From Novosphingobium sp. PhB165 (GTDB taxonomy: Bacteria > Pseudomonadota > Alphaproteobacteria > Sphingomonadales > Sphingomonadaceae): a stretch of DNA of 64,000 bases. Positions 9,670 to 17,753 of the stretch are shown here, in pieces. Position numbers and translations under genes: made by a program. The DNA lies in NCBI RefSeq assembly GCF_004341845.1, contig NZ_SLVB01000003.1, forward strand, positions 310,001 through 374,000, written 5' to 3'. Position 1 is the stretch's first letter, and each line of letters opens with the position of its first letter. The notes under the pieces were generated by a model. It searched no databases and was not told where the DNA came from. It saw only the letters and a list, made by a program, of their open reading frames with translations.

Positions 9670-10047
9670 TCATGTTCCGAAAACAGGAAGGCCTTGCTTG
9701 AACCAAGCGCGCTTGATCTTACCCTCTACAACTTCATAGATGCCGATGACGTCAAGCTTCGCTCGGCCCTGCGGCAGGTTGCGTGTGACGATTTCCCGGT
9801 CCACGACCATGCCACCGACGGCAACGCGGCCTAGCAGGCGAGCAAATAAATCCGGCTCGTTGAAGCGCTCAATGTGTCGGGCGCGGATCTGTTCGGAACC
9901 TTTAGCAATGCTCTCTGACGGCCATGCAAAAACCTCCGCGTCGCTTGCCCAGAAAGACATGAATTCATCGATGTCGCGTGCATTGTAAGCATCGAGCTGG
10001 CGACCTACGACTTTCGCTTCCTCACTTGATTGGGCATCGATTTCCAA
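9670..10047 (-). CDS. SnoaL-like / NTF2-fold protein
   Basis: The 125-residue protein has the NTF2-like cone fold pattern: an N-terminal helix (VVGRQLDAYNARDIDEF), the strand-turn FWASDAEVFAWPSE, then beta strands ending EGKIKRAWFKQGLPVFG. Such proteins are small isomerases, cyclases or dehydratases, or non-catalytic binding proteins; the exact role is unknown. The start is set at the TTG at 10047-10045 because AAGGAGG lies at 10054-10060 with ideal six-base spacing; a longer reading to 10092 lacks such a site. It lies downstream of the Rieske oxygenase on the same strand, 250 bases away, and may act on the same compound. Confidence 0.8.
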   Translation of the reverse strand: MEIDAQSSEEAKVVGRQLDAYNARDIDEFMSFWASDAEVFAWPSESIAKGSEQIRARHIERFNEPDLFARLLGRVAVGGMVVDREIVTRNLPQGRAKLDVIGIYEVVEGKIKRAWFKQGLPVFGT

Positions 10048-10263
10048 CGTGAACCTCCTTGCCGGCACCGAGGCCGAGCGGGCGGGGTCCATGCGTCAAG
10101 CGGTGAAACTTCGCAACATTGGCATGCCAGAAACGCTGGCGTAAGCGGACGTGGCGCTTACGCACCCCGCGGCGACTGACTTCCCTGCGCGTCGTGAGCC
10201 TCGCGGCCCTCCCGCTTGCGGGAAGGCAGAGTTGCGCTGCCCTCTCATGGTTGCGCTGGAACT

Positions 10264-10285
10264 CCCCTCCCGCAAGCGGGAGGGG
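10264..10285. terminator. GC palindrome just downstream of the Rieske oxygenase
   Basis: CCCCTCCCGC, AA, GCGGGAGGGG is a perfect inverted repeat 12 bases after the oxygenase stop on the minus strand. A related shorter palindrome (CCCGCTTGCGGG) lies about 50 bases further at 10211. It may act as a terminator, although its sequence resembles the GC-rich repeat family E seen at 25.8 kb, so it may be a mobile intergenic repeat instead. Confidence 0.5.
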
Positions 10286-10297
10286 TTTGGGATCCCC

Positions 10298-11716
10298 TCA
10301 ATCGATATCCAGCAGCTTCGGTGCGCCCATGCCGTCCATGAAGTTGGCAAGGTTGCGGTGGAGGTTGATGACCTTCTGTTCCTGATGCGGATTGGGCAGC
10401 GGGCCACGGAAGCCGGAGGACTTCATGCCCTTCTGCACGAACTGCATGTTCGAGAAGTCCTGCGCCAGAACCGAACCCCATTTCTCACCGATCGGATCGG
10501 CATAGACCCATTCCGTCTCCGGCTCCTCGCCTTCGGGGAAGCGTTCGAGGGCGTAGCTTTCGAATACGCACTTGTCGGGGTCATTGCCGTAAGGGCGCAC
10601 GCGGTAGCAGAGCGCGAAAGTCTCTCCGTGGAGGATGTTCTGGTTGGGAAACAGGCCCCAGGCCAGCCCACTCTCCTTCTTGATCTCTGGCGGGACTTCC
10701 GGCCAGACCACCCCGCGCGCGGCGTCGTCGGCCTTCGCGCTCTTGAGCCAGTGGGCGATGATCTCACCCGGCGTGGCGGTTTCGGGCAGTTCGTCCACCA
10801 GACGGCTGGCGGCGTTGACCAGCGTTTCGGTGGAGGCGGAGTAGTTCACCGTCTCATAGTTTTCGCGGATCAGTTCGTAAGTCGAGACGCGCGCATCGTC
10901 GCCCTTGCCGGCGCGGGTGGTGCCGGCGCTCTCGCTCATCTGGAACTTGCTGTCGCGCGTGTCGTAGCTGGACACCGAGTGCAGGCCGTACTGCTTGGAC
11001 AGCGCGTAATAGTCGCCATAGGCCAAGAGCTGCGTATGGGTGCCGGCGACGTGATAGGGTTCCAGGAACGCCTCGATCGCGGTCTTCCAGTTGCAGTCGT
11101 AGATCGCCCACTGGCGCCACTTGTAGTGCATGCCGGCAAGGTCGAAGTGGTCGAGGATCTCCCCCGCGCGGCCCATCCATTCGGACAGGGGCACCGCATC
11201 GGGATCCATGGTGATGTAGATGTAGCCGCCCCAGGTATCGACCTGCACTTCGGACAGGCAGGTCATTTCCGGCGTCAGCTTGTTGTGCCAGTCCTGCGGG
11301 TCGAGGATGTAGGTGTTTTCACCGTCGAGGTTGAACGTCCAGCCGTGGAAGCCGCAGATGAAGCTCTTGCGGTTGTTGCCGCGCACGTCGTGGACCTTGC
11401 CCGGCAGCATGTCCGGCACCGAAACGAGCTGGCGGCCGCGATGCGGGCAGACGTTGTGGAAGGCCTTGAGCGAACCATCGTCCTTGCGCAGCACGATGAT
11501 CGATTCGTCGGCGACATTGTAGGTCAGCCAGTCGCCGGGGTTCGGCAGGTCTGTCTCGCGCTCGACCATTTGCCAGATCTTCGGCCAGAGCAGGGTCTTT
11601 TCCGCCTGAAGGTAATCCTTCGAAAGGAAGGCCGTGGTCGGATACGTGGCGAGGCGTTCCTCGTCCATGTCCTGTGCGGTCAGTGTGGCCGTCTGATTGG
11701 TGCCCGTATCTTTCAC
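10298..11716 (-). CDS. Rieske aromatic ring-hydroxylating oxygenase, alpha subunit
   Basis: The 472-residue protein has a Rieske [2Fe-2S] site, C90-P-H92-R-G and C121-G-F-H124-G-W, and a mononuclear iron site EPYH222-VAGTH227. It should hydroxylate or demethylate an aromatic or related substrate using electrons from a separate reductase. Two features are odd. The spacing between the two halves of the Rieske site is 28 residues rather than about 17, and glutamate 219 stands where the bridging aspartate usually is. The GTG at 11716 is chosen because AGGAG lies seven bases upstream; the ATG at 11749 has no such site. No beta subunit gene is adjacent, so it may be a homotrimeric type. Confidence 0.9.
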   Translation of the reverse strand: MKDTGTNQTATLTAQDMDEERLATYPTTAFLSKDYLQAEKTLLWPKIWQMVERETDLPNPGDWLTYNVADESIIVLRKDDGSLKAFHNVCPHRGRQLVSVPDMLPGKVHDVRGNNRKSFICGFHGWTFNLDGENTYILDPQDWHNKLTPEMTCLSEVQVDTWGGYIYITMDPDAVPLSEWMGRAGEILDHFDLAGMHYKWRQWAIYDCNWKTAIEAFLEPYHVAGTHTQLLAYGDYYALSKQYGLHSVSSYDTRDSKFQMSESAGTTRAGKGDDARVSTYELIRENYETVNYSASTETLVNAASRLVDELPETATPGEIIAHWLKSAKADDAARGVVWPEVPPEIKKESGLAWGLFPNQNILHGETFALCYRVRPYGNDPDKCVFESYALERFPEGEEPETEWVYADPIGEKWGSVLAQDFSNMQFVQKGMKSSGFRGPLPNPHQEQKVINLHRNLANFMDGMGAPKLLDID

Positions 11717-11815
11717 GTGGCCTCTCCTGTTATCAACAGCGTTGTTCATTAAGCTATCGCCCGCGCGAGAACCAGAGGGATTCTACCCAAGATCGCTGCC
11801 GGGATGGATAAGAAT

Positions 11816-13297
11816 TCAGGCGTGTTTCCGGAAGTCGCTCGCCGGGATCGGGCCGATCAGTTCGCCATCGTCCCACTCGACGCGGCGATAGCGGTTCTCG
11901 TCGAGGCCCAGCGGGGGCAGCGGCGTGTAGACATAGCGGCTGAACGCATAGACCCGGCGCGCCGGGACAAGCGCGGTGCGGACCTGGCGGACGGGCGTGA
12001 TCGGGCCGCGATAGCCGCCGAAAGCCCAGGCGTCGGTCGGCGCGCGGCTGGCCATGACGATCAGGGGAAACGGGCAGTCGCCCCGGTGGAATTCCAGCAT
12101 GCAGGCCTGCTGCACCACCAGTCCCACCGACTCGTGGGAGACCAGCAGGGCGGAATTCGGGGTGTGAGCGACGGTCTGGATGGTGCGGCGCCAATCCTGC
12201 GGCTGGGGAATCCAGACGAGCGTGACCAGTTCGTAAAGCCCCACCGCCGCCACACCTGCAAGCGTAACTCCCTGCGCGAGAATGCCGAATCTGCGCCCTC
12301 CCCCCGCCAGCGCGGCAGCGGCGAGCAGGACGGTGAAGCTGGCGCACCAGTGCAGCGTGTAATCGGAGATGATCGGGTGGATCCGGTCCGCCACCTTGAA
12401 CGCGGCCAGCGCGGCGATCACGATGAACAGCGCCAGCCGTGTCGTCCGATCCCGGAAAGTCCGCGCCACGCCGACGACCATCAGCGCCGCCATCAGGCCG
12501 GAACCGATCTCTCCATCAAGCAGGAGCTGGAGGTTCACGCTCGACAGCCAGTCGTCGAACGAGAGCGGCTCGATCCACGCGATATTGGCCGAGGCCGCGT
12601 GGACTTGCATAGCGGCGATCCACAAGGCCCAGCCCGACAGTACCGCCACCGCGAGGTTCGCCGCCAACAGGCGCTGTAACGCCGTGCGGCCGATGCTCCG
12701 ACACAGTGCCGCCTCAGCCAGCACCGCCAGCGTGGCGATTACCGGCCAGAGCAGCATCGTCGTATGGCTGTAAATCGCGACCAGCGCCCCGCCGACATAG
12801 AGCGCCCAACTGCGCCGCGCCTTGCTATCGCTTTCCAGTGCCGCCAGCAGGCCGACGAACGAGACCGTCACCGCCAGCTTGGCCAGCACATAGCCGCGCA
12901 GATATTCGGACTGGTAGATATCGGAGGGCGAGAGCGCGAAGAGCAGCACCGCCAGCGCCGCCGCCGCCCAGCCCCAGTTGCGCCCGGCGATCCGCGCCAC
13001 CAGCCCGATCTGCGCCAGCGACAGTAGCAATGGTAGGAGCCGCAGCACCGCCTGACTGTCCGGCAGCGCCATGCGCCAGAGTTTCAGCAGCGAATAGAAC
13101 AACGGCGGGTTGGTCTCGCGCAGCATCCACGGGCCCCACAACTCCGCGAAGGAGCGGCCGGAGAAATAGAGCGAGGCATATTCGTCGAACCCCAGCGGGG
13201 CCGGCTCCTGCCGCAGCCGCAAGCCCAGCGCGAGCGCAAAGGCCGCCGCAACAAGCAGCCCTGCGAGCACCGAACGCGATTGCAGCCTGGCGTACAT
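11816..13297 (-). CDS. Polytopic membrane glycosyltransferase (GT-C fold, ArnT/PMT-like)
   Basis: The 493-residue protein has about ten to twelve hydrophobic segments and the acidic D38-E39 pair in GFDEY, in the first periplasmic loop after the first membrane helix. This matches lipid-linked sugar GT-C transferases. A second loop carries RETNPPLFYSLLKLW, similar to the ArnT/PMT loop. It would transfer a sugar from a polyprenyl phosphate to an acceptor on the periplasmic face; donor and acceptor are unknown. The ATG at 13297 has GGGGA five bases upstream and is preferred over the GTG at 13330. It lies at the end of a same-strand run of genes, 105 bases after the acetyltransferase. Confidence 0.8.
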   Translation of the reverse strand: MYARLQSRSVLAGLLVAAAFALALGLRLRQEPAPLGFDEYASLYFSGRSFAELWGPWMLRETNPPLFYSLLKLWRMALPDSQAVLRLLPLLLSLAQIGLVARIAGRNWGWAAAALAVLLFALSPSDIYQSEYLRGYVLAKLAVTVSFVGLLAALESDSKARRSWALYVGGALVAIYSHTTMLLWPVIATLAVLAEAALCRSIGRTALQRLLAANLAVAVLSGWALWIAAMQVHAASANIAWIEPLSFDDWLSSVNLQLLLDGEIGSGLMAALMVVGVARTFRDRTTRLALFIVIAALAAFKVADRIHPIISDYTLHWCASFTVLLAAAALAGGGRRFGILAQGVTLAGVAAVGLYELVTLVWIPQPQDWRRTIQTVAHTPNSALLVSHESVGLVVQQACMLEFHRGDCPFPLIVMASRAPTDAWAFGGYRGPITPVRQVRTALVPARRVYAFSRYVYTPLPPLGLDENRYRRVEWDDGELIGPIPASDFRKHA

Positions 13298-13401
13298 TTG
13301 TTTCCCCAAGGTACGCGCACGCAGCGCCACCCCCCGCGCCGATGTCTAGCCTGAGCGAGGCTCGGTGCAAATAGCCATACGCCGCCAAAGCGATCCGGGC
13401 T

Positions 13402-14064
13402 TCAGGCGGGGATTTCCGCAGTCGAAAACGGGGAAAGCACCGTCCAGCCCAGCGACATGTAAAGCTGGCGCCCCTCCTCGGTCGCGACAAGAAGTTCGGG
13501 GGCATTCGGGGATTGTCGCTGCGACTTCAGCGCATGCATGACGATATTGCCCAGCCCCTTCCTCTGGTGCCCGGGTGCTGTCACGATCCGGTCGTAGATG
13601 AAAACGCCCATGGTTTCGGCAGCATAACCGCTTGCCGCCAGACTGCCATCGTGGGCGACGATACGAATGGAAGTCGTCGGCCCATCGCGTTCACTTTCGA
13701 GCCGATAGCCGTCCGGAAGCGTGCGCGCCGCCGCGCCCACTGGTACCCTTACTGATGAGCGCGCATCGTTCGCGATCATAAAGTGGCTTTCGGGCTGGAG
13801 GTGCCACGCCGCCGGCAAAACAGCCCGCAAATCATCGACCGTCCCGCACAACTTGAGAAAATGTCGAGGCAGCGACACTTCGCGCCCGAATTCCCGCAAT
13901 CCCTCACACGGCTCGGCAAACACCCAACGGCGCGCCTCGTTGGGCAGGTTGGTATCCACTCTCCAGCCGCCCCGGTCGGTAACGGGCAAGGGAAGTCCCC
14001 GACAAACCGATCGCGCGGAAAGCCACGCGGCGATCAAGGCAGGATCTGCGGAAAGGTCAGACAT
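13402..14064 (-). CDS. GNAT-family N-acetyltransferase
   Basis: The 220-residue protein has a GNAT acetyl-CoA binding segment near its C-terminus, IVTAPGHQRKGLGNIVMHAL, with the Q/R-x-x-G-x-G/A loop, followed by LLVATEEGRQLYMSLGW. The N-terminal 90 residues are not recognisable and include WRVDTNLPNEARRWVFAEP. The substrate is unknown. I start at the ATG at 14064 (MSDLSADP); the upstream extension to 14124 lacks family character. It lies 81 bases downstream of the phosphoesterase on the same strand, so it may be co-transcribed. Confidence 0.85.
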   Translation of the reverse strand: MSDLSADPALIAAWLSARSVCRGLPLPVTDRGGWRVDTNLPNEARRWVFAEPCEGLREFGREVSLPRHFLKLCGTVDDLRAVLPAAWHLQPESHFMIANDARSSVRVPVGAAARTLPDGYRLESERDGPTTSIRIVAHDGSLAASGYAAETMGVFIYDRIVTAPGHQRKGLGNIVMHALKSQRQSPNAPELLVATEEGRQLYMSLGWTVLSPFSTAEIPA

Positions 14065-14145
14065 TCCCACTTGATAACAGAGACCTCGGCACCAACCATC
14101 GGAATCTTCGCAGAACCTGTCCAATGGCCCCGCGCCGGTGCTGCG

Positions 14146-14994
14146 TTACTCAGGCCGTTCCGCCGCTATGGCCTGCACGATCGGCTGGAACGCGGCGTCG
14201 AAGCGCGCCAGCACGTCAATCTCTCCGCCCTGCTCCATGTGCGAGATCAGGCGCTCGCCGTCCCAGCGGTGGAGGGCGTAGACGGGGGGCTCGTCGGTAA
14301 TCATCGCGCGCTTGTCGGGGTGAGCCGGGTCGGCGGGCGTGAAATCGAGCGCGACCGGGGCGGCGCTCGATCCACAGACGGTAGCGGGAATGCCGTTCCA
14401 CAGCGTGTGGATAGGACGGTGGAGATGCCCCGCCAGCAGCCCGACCACTTGCCGGCGCCCCTCAAGAGCCTGGGCAAGGCGGGCGATCCACGGCTCGCGT
14501 GCGTCGCAATCCAGCCAGGCAATGCCGCTCTCGAACGGCGGATGGTGGAGCGCGATCACCGTCGGCGCATGCGGATGCCCGGCGAGCTGCGCCGAGAGCC
14601 ATGCCGCGCGCGTTTCGCAGAAACCGCCGCCGTGGCGGCCTTCCTCCAGCGTATCGAGCACCAGCACCCGCAGGCCTTTCAGCTCGATAGCATATTGCAC
14701 GAAACCGTCGTGGCTGGGGCAAGTGGGAAACGCGGCCAGCAGTGGCCCGCGCAAATCGTGATTGCCGGTCATCGGCGCCACCGGGATCGGGCAGCCTTCG
14801 ACCAACCGCGCCAGCAGCGCATAGCTCTCCGCATCGCCATGTTCGGTGAGATCGCCCGAAAGCAGCAGCAGGTCCGGCCGCTGCGGCCCTTCGGCAATGC
14901 GCCGCAGCACCGCGAGCAGGCGGCGGACATTGAACTCCTCCGGGTTGCCCCGGTCGAAGCCGATATGGATGTCCGTCACTTGGGCAATCAGCAA
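14146..14994 (-). CDS. Class III cyclic-nucleotide phosphodiesterase-like metallophosphoesterase
   Basis: The 282-residue protein carries the full calcineurin-like metal set: D8-x-H10, G47-D48, G77-N-H-D80, a later HHPPFES and GHLHRPIH. This is the pattern of CpdA and GpdQ enzymes, which cleave cAMP or phosphodiesters in the cytoplasm. It follows the ten-heme cytochrome gene with only 25 bases between. That operon begins with a protein having two cyclic-nucleotide-binding domains, so hydrolysis of the same signal is an attractive inference. Other substrates such as glycerophosphodiesters cannot be excluded from sequence alone. Confidence 0.88.
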   Translation of the reverse strand: MLIAQVTDIHIGFDRGNPEEFNVRRLLAVLRRIAEGPQRPDLLLLSGDLTEHGDAESYALLARLVEGCPIPVAPMTGNHDLRGPLLAAFPTCPSHDGFVQYAIELKGLRVLVLDTLEEGRHGGGFCETRAAWLSAQLAGHPHAPTVIALHHPPFESGIAWLDCDAREPWIARLAQALEGRRQVVGLLAGHLHRPIHTLWNGIPATVCGSSAAPVALDFTPADPAHPDKRAMITDEPPVYALHRWDGERLISHMEQGGEIDVLARFDAAFQPIVQAIAAERPE

Positions 14995-15019
14995 GGCGTG
15001 TCTCCCGAAGGCTCTTTTG

Positions 15020-16897
15020 TTATTGTCCTGTGGTTATGGGACCGGGCCTGTCTCCGGCGTTGAAGTCCTTGGTTACCGGCCCCTTAGAGACCGGGCCTGC
15101 CAGCGGTGCCTCATCATGGACCGTATCATGCGGCATCGGCCGCCGCGATCCAGAGGAAACGCCATGGAATCCGTGGCACATCGCGCAAGTCGAAGGCACT
15201 TTGGCACGTGTCGGCAATAGCGAGGCCCCTTCCGCCGCGCCGACATGGCAGGTGCGGCACTGCGCGATCCCAGGCAGCAACACGTCGGCGGCGCGGTCGG
15301 ACTTCGGCGCGGCGTGGCAGCTGGTGCAGCTTTCCTGCCGGTGCGCGGCATGGTCGAACCAACCCCGCATCATGTAGCGCGCAGGTTGGTGCACCGGCAC
15401 GACGCCGAGCTTGTCATCAATCGTCGCCGCGCGGTGGCATTCGCCGCAGACGCCCTTGCTGGACAGCGCGGATGCGAGGCTCAGGCCCGGCCATGAGGCC
15501 TGCACTGGCTGCTGCACCGGCTGGGCATAGCGGAACTGGTATAGGCCGCCTTCGCCGAAGACACCCGGCCGCCGCCGCGCGCCCACCTGCATTCCGGCTG
15601 GACGCGCAGCCATATAGGCGCGCGGCGTCCAGCGCGCAGCGGTGAGATCGGCGGCAAGCTGCTCCACGTCGCCGTGGCGCAGGCGGCGGACGATCCCACC
15701 GACACGGTCGTAGGCGAGCGAGTGGCAGCCTTCGCAATCGCGCTCCATCCGGACCGGCTGGAAGCGCACGCCGTCCTCGGTGGGGCGGTGGCAGTCCTTG
15801 CACTGGAGCCCATTCGCGCCATAACCGCGCGCGGCACCAAGGTTCATCGCCATGCGGGCCACCCCGCCGCGCGGATCGAGGTGGAGGCGATGCGCGAAGG
15901 CCAGCCCGTTGTCCTCGGTCAGCGGCTTGTCGAGCGACAGTTCGGCGGTCTTGCCGCTCATCGCATCGGTAACGACGGTGGCCGTGAACTGCGGGTGCAG
16001 GCGCGTGAAGTCCGACGCATTGCCGAGGCGCGTGTCGGGCAGCTTGTCCTTCAGCGCGCTGTGGCAATCGGCGCAGAACTGCTGCGCCGGTTCGGCCATG
16101 CGGGTCGGCCCCTGATGCTCGACATGGCAATCGCGGCACGCCCCCGGCCCCTCGTGCCCGAAGGCGTGGGCGACCGACCACAGCGCCCGCTCGCCCAGCG
16201 GCAGGTTGCCGCGCGCGGCGGCGAGACGGGCCGGGTCGGCATGGTCGTGCACCGCCTTGTGGCAGGAACGGCACGTGGCATCGCCCACCGGCTCAAAGGG
16301 TTTGACGTGGCAGGTTTCGCAACGGTCGCTCAGGGTGTGGTGCGCCAGGCTGAGTTCGCCGGGATTCCAGCTCCTGTCGCCGATCACGCCCCGGTCGGGC
16401 GTCCACGTGAGATTGCTGACGATCGGCACTGCCAGAAATGCGAGCAGGATCGCCAGCGCCAAAGTCCACGAGACCCAGCGCTTGCCGGGTACGACGCCTT
16501 GCAGCGAAAAACCGCGCTTTTCCTCCAGATCGCCCGAGCGGGTCGCGGCGTCCTCGCCCTTGCGCACGGTGAGCAGCGCGGTGCCGTCCTCGGCCCGGCC
16601 CAGTGTCAGGCGATAAGTGCCGAAGCCCAGTTCCCCGCCCACTTTCGGGTCGAGCGTGGCACTGCGCGTCTCGCTGCCGTCCAGCACGAAGCCCAGCGTG
16701 CCCACGGCCTCTGCCCGCACCCGGTCCTCACCTGTGAGGTGCAGCACGGCATGGCGCGGCTCCACGGCAAGGTCAGGCAAGTGCAGATCGTTGTCGGCAA
16801 GGCGGCCGATGGTGAGCGTATCGCCCACCACGTCGCGGTCACGCACGATCTCTCGCCCGGCGGCGGTGCGTTCGATCTGGCGGATGCGGAACGTCAC
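15020..16897 (-). CDS. FHA domain-transmembrane-decaheme cytochrome c fusion
   Basis: The 625-residue protein has an FHA-like domain at about residues 8-112, a single membrane helix near 143-163 and a periplasmic part with ten CXXCH haem sites: CETCH, CRSCH, CRDCH, CADCH, CKDCH, CEGCH, CGECH, CTSCH, CRTCH and CAMCH. Haem attachment requires the periplasm, so the FHA domain would lie in the cytoplasm. The FHA core GRLADNDLHL is good (G31-R32), but the usual S-R-x-H is V-E-P-R-H, so the phosphothreonine-contacting serine seems to be missing. The GTG start at 16897 follows the cytochrome b stop by seven bases. It is likely the terminal electron carrier of the module. Confidence 0.92.
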   Translation of the reverse strand: MTFRIRQIERTAAGREIVRDRDVVGDTLTIGRLADNDLHLPDLAVEPRHAVLHLTGEDRVRAEAVGTLGFVLDGSETRSATLDPKVGGELGFGTYRLTLGRAEDGTALLTVRKGEDAATRSGDLEEKRGFSLQGVVPGKRWVSWTLALAILLAFLAVPIVSNLTWTPDRGVIGDRSWNPGELSLAHHTLSDRCETCHVKPFEPVGDATCRSCHKAVHDHADPARLAAARGNLPLGERALWSVAHAFGHEGPGACRDCHVEHQGPTRMAEPAQQFCADCHSALKDKLPDTRLGNASDFTRLHPQFTATVVTDAMSGKTAELSLDKPLTEDNGLAFAHRLHLDPRGGVARMAMNLGAARGYGANGLQCKDCHRPTEDGVRFQPVRMERDCEGCHSLAYDRVGGIVRRLRHGDVEQLAADLTAARWTPRAYMAARPAGMQVGARRRPGVFGEGGLYQFRYAQPVQQPVQASWPGLSLASALSSKGVCGECHRAATIDDKLGVVPVHQPARYMMRGWFDHAAHRQESCTSCHAAPKSDRAADVLLPGIAQCRTCHVGAAEGASLLPTRAKVPSTCAMCHGFHGVSSGSRRPMPHDTVHDEAPLAGPVSKGPVTKDFNAGDRPGPITTGQ

Positions 16898-16904
16898 TTG
16901 CGGC

Positions 16905-17753
16905 TCACCAGTAGAAGAACACGGAGACGATATGCGCGGTCAGCGCGGCCAGCAGCGCCATCGTCGTCGGCACATGGACGTAGAGCCAGACTTCCAGCAG
17001 CGCCTTCAGCCGCATGTGCCGCCGCAGCCGGTCCAGCATGGCCTTGCGGCGCATCATCAGCTTTTCGACGCGCTCCACATCGGGATTGGCGGCATCGAGC
17101 CCGCCAATCGCCTGCTGCGTGGCACAGTGCGGATAATTCCCCGAAAGCCGCCGCCACAGCCCTGCCGTGAACGGATCTTCGGCCAGCGCCGCCAGCACCA
17201 GATCGGCCTCCCGCCGGGCGAGCGGCTGGGCCGCCTCGTCCAGTTGCCGGTCCAGCGCGCGCATCGCCTCCGCCATCTGGGCTTGCGTCATCCCCTCCCG
17301 GTTCGAACTGAGCGCAGCCGGAAGCGCGGCATAGGCCCAGACCCCGAACAGGCCCGAGGCGATCACCAGCATCATCAGCGCATAGGCGAGCGTGTGGACG
17401 TTCCAGCCAAGCTGAAAGCCGGTGTGCAAGGTCGCCACCACCACCAGCGAAAGGCCAAGGTAGACATGCGCGGAAGTCCACGCCTTGAGCGACCAGCGCC
17501 CCGGCGTGATCGCCCGCTTGCGAATGCCCAGCAGCGCCAGCCAGACGATCAGCAGCGCGCCGATCGTGCCCAGGGTATAGCCCAGCCAGGTCCCCCCGCC
17601 GGGGCGCGGCGTCGGATCGGTGAGCATATAGGCGGCAGCACTGACAAGGCAGAGCCCCCCCGCCAGCTTCGCCCAGCGGAAGCGGCGATGGCGCAGGAAA
17701 CTCTCATGGCTGCTGGTAACCTCGCGGTTCTGGCGCAAGGGCGTGGTGGCCAT
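16905..17753 (-). CDS. Membrane cytochrome b-like protein
   Basis: The 282-residue protein has a first pair of membrane helices near residues 30-75, a histidine-bearing helix SAHVYLGLSLVVVATLH (H96, H110), another helix near 118-145 with H120, a cytoplasmic helical stretch (about 150-245) and a last histidine-bearing helix near the C-terminus with WLYVHVP and TAHIVSVFF. Paired histidines across helices suggest b-haem ligation, as in cytochrome b561 and quinol-oxidising subunits. The start shares one base with the stop of the flavoprotein (TGATG), so the two are coupled. It would carry electrons across the inner membrane from the iron-sulfur part to the decaheme protein. The exact family is not certain. 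Confidence 0.8.
   Translation of the reverse strand: MATTPLRQNREVTSSHESFLRHRRFRWAKLAGGLCLVSAAAYMLTDPTPRPGGGTWLGYTLGTIGALLIVWLALLGIRKRAITPGRWSLKAWTSAHVYLGLSLVVVATLHTGFQLGWNVHTLAYALMMLVIASGLFGVWAYAALPAALSSNREGMTQAQMAEAMRALDRQLDEAAQPLARREADLVLAALAEDPFTAGLWRRLSGNYPHCATQQAIGGLDAANPDVERVEKLMMRRKAMLDRLRRHMRLKALLEVWLYVHVPTTMALLAALTAHIVSVFFYW

Noticed and set aside
9607..9834. Plus-strand 75-codon frame near the SnoaL-like gene
   Set aside because: Antisense to the SnoaL-like gene for most of its length and begins in repeat sequence.
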